Assembly: GCF_012940005.1 (NCBI RefSeq)
Contig: NZ_SPMX01000030.1
Location: 1-42,056, forward strand
Direction: 5' to 3'
DNA length: 42,056 nt
DNA from: Candidatus Accumulibacter contiguus
GTDB lineage: Bacteria > Pseudomonadota > Gammaproteobacteria > Burkholderiales > Rhodocyclaceae
Every line of letters starts with the position of its first letter. The stretch's first letter is position 1. Position numbers and translations under genes: made by a program. Below the pieces are notes generated by a model that had not been told where the DNA came from, searched no databases, and saw only the letters and a program-made list of their open reading frames with translations. This document shows, in pieces, positions 41,904 to 42,056 of this stretch.

Positions 41904-42056
41904 TCAGGCAGCGAGCGGCATGGCGTCGGCCGGGGTGATCAGCCCGGCGTGTTCAAGCAGATAGTCGGCTGCCTTCTGGGCTTGCGCGGAAGCGGTGAAC
42001 ACCGCGCGCTTGTCGCGCTTGAGGACTTCCAGCCAACTGGCGATGTAGTTCGCGTG
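41904..42056 (-). CDS. ArdC-like antirestriction protein, C-terminal end (partial)
   Basis: Fifty residues run in from the window edge to a TGA at 41906: HANYIASWLEVLKRDKRAVF then TASAQAQKAADYLLEH. This matches the C-terminus of ArdC/DUF1738-type proteins (N-terminal ssDNA-binding domain, C-terminal zincin-like metallopeptidase), which typically end with HA-YIASWL-VL--DKRAIF-AA--AQ-AAD. ArdC protects incoming plasmid or ICE DNA from restriction. The catalytic HEXXH would lie outside the window. It precedes the recombinase genes on the same strand, consistent with one element. Confidence 0.72.
   Translation of the reverse strand, partial: HANYIASWLEVLKRDKRAVFTASAQAQKAADYLLEHAGLITPADAMPLAA

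Overview
The window looks like a chromosomal segment of a high-GC betaproteobacterium. The gene order thrS-infC-rpmI-rplT-pheS-pheT-ihfA-merR-tRNA-Pro, the small DUF2788 membrane protein and the general codon usage fit Rhodocyclales, perhaps an Accumulibacter-like organism. That placement is inference, not proof.

Region 1 (1-8.5 kb) is the intI-proximal end of a chromosomal integron. An intact IntI-type tyrosine recombinase (7513-8532, +) has a consensus-like promoter overlapped by a LexA-type box. Leftward from it run minus-strand gene cassettes separated by attC sites at 5835-5904, 5394-5473, 2059-2116 and 984-1063. For three of the four, the inverse core exactly complements the core that opens the same cassette, as expected of real cassettes. 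Cargo, outward from intI: a PIN_8 RNase-like protein with a C-terminal PD-(D/E)XK-like motif; a small frameshifted AT-rich gene; a nuclease-like/NACHT NTPase together with a PIN toxin-antitoxin pair; a HEPN-motif protein; a small secreted protein; then degraded PIN remnants. This looks like a defence-rich array.

Region 2 (8.6-20.1 kb, all minus strand) encodes amino-acid uptake and proline breakdown: gntR, livK and putA, then livHMGF and an EamA exporter. A ParDE/RelBE-like module and a DUF4145 (HEPN-type) gene sit between putA and livH, so the locus looks interrupted by mobile-type genes.

Region 3 (20.2-32 kb, plus strand) is core metabolism: a YgiQ radical SAM protein, argD-argF-argG, DUF2788, YajQ, a SNF2 helicase, nicotinate phosphoribosyltransferase and a PRPP-binding phosphoribosyltransferase. 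It ends in a REP-like hairpin and a long inverted repeat.

Region 4 (32.4-39.8 kb) is the translation cluster. thrS, rpmI, rplT and pheT are each broken by one extra A in long sense-strand A-tracts, while comparable T-tracts are intact. This is either systematic sequence error or something biological.

Region 5 (39.8-42.06 kb) begins right after tRNA-Pro(GGG). It holds phage/ICE-type recombination genes (YqaJ exonuclease, DUF1071 annealing protein), the end of an ArdC-like protein and several repeat clusters, suggesting one end of an integrated element.
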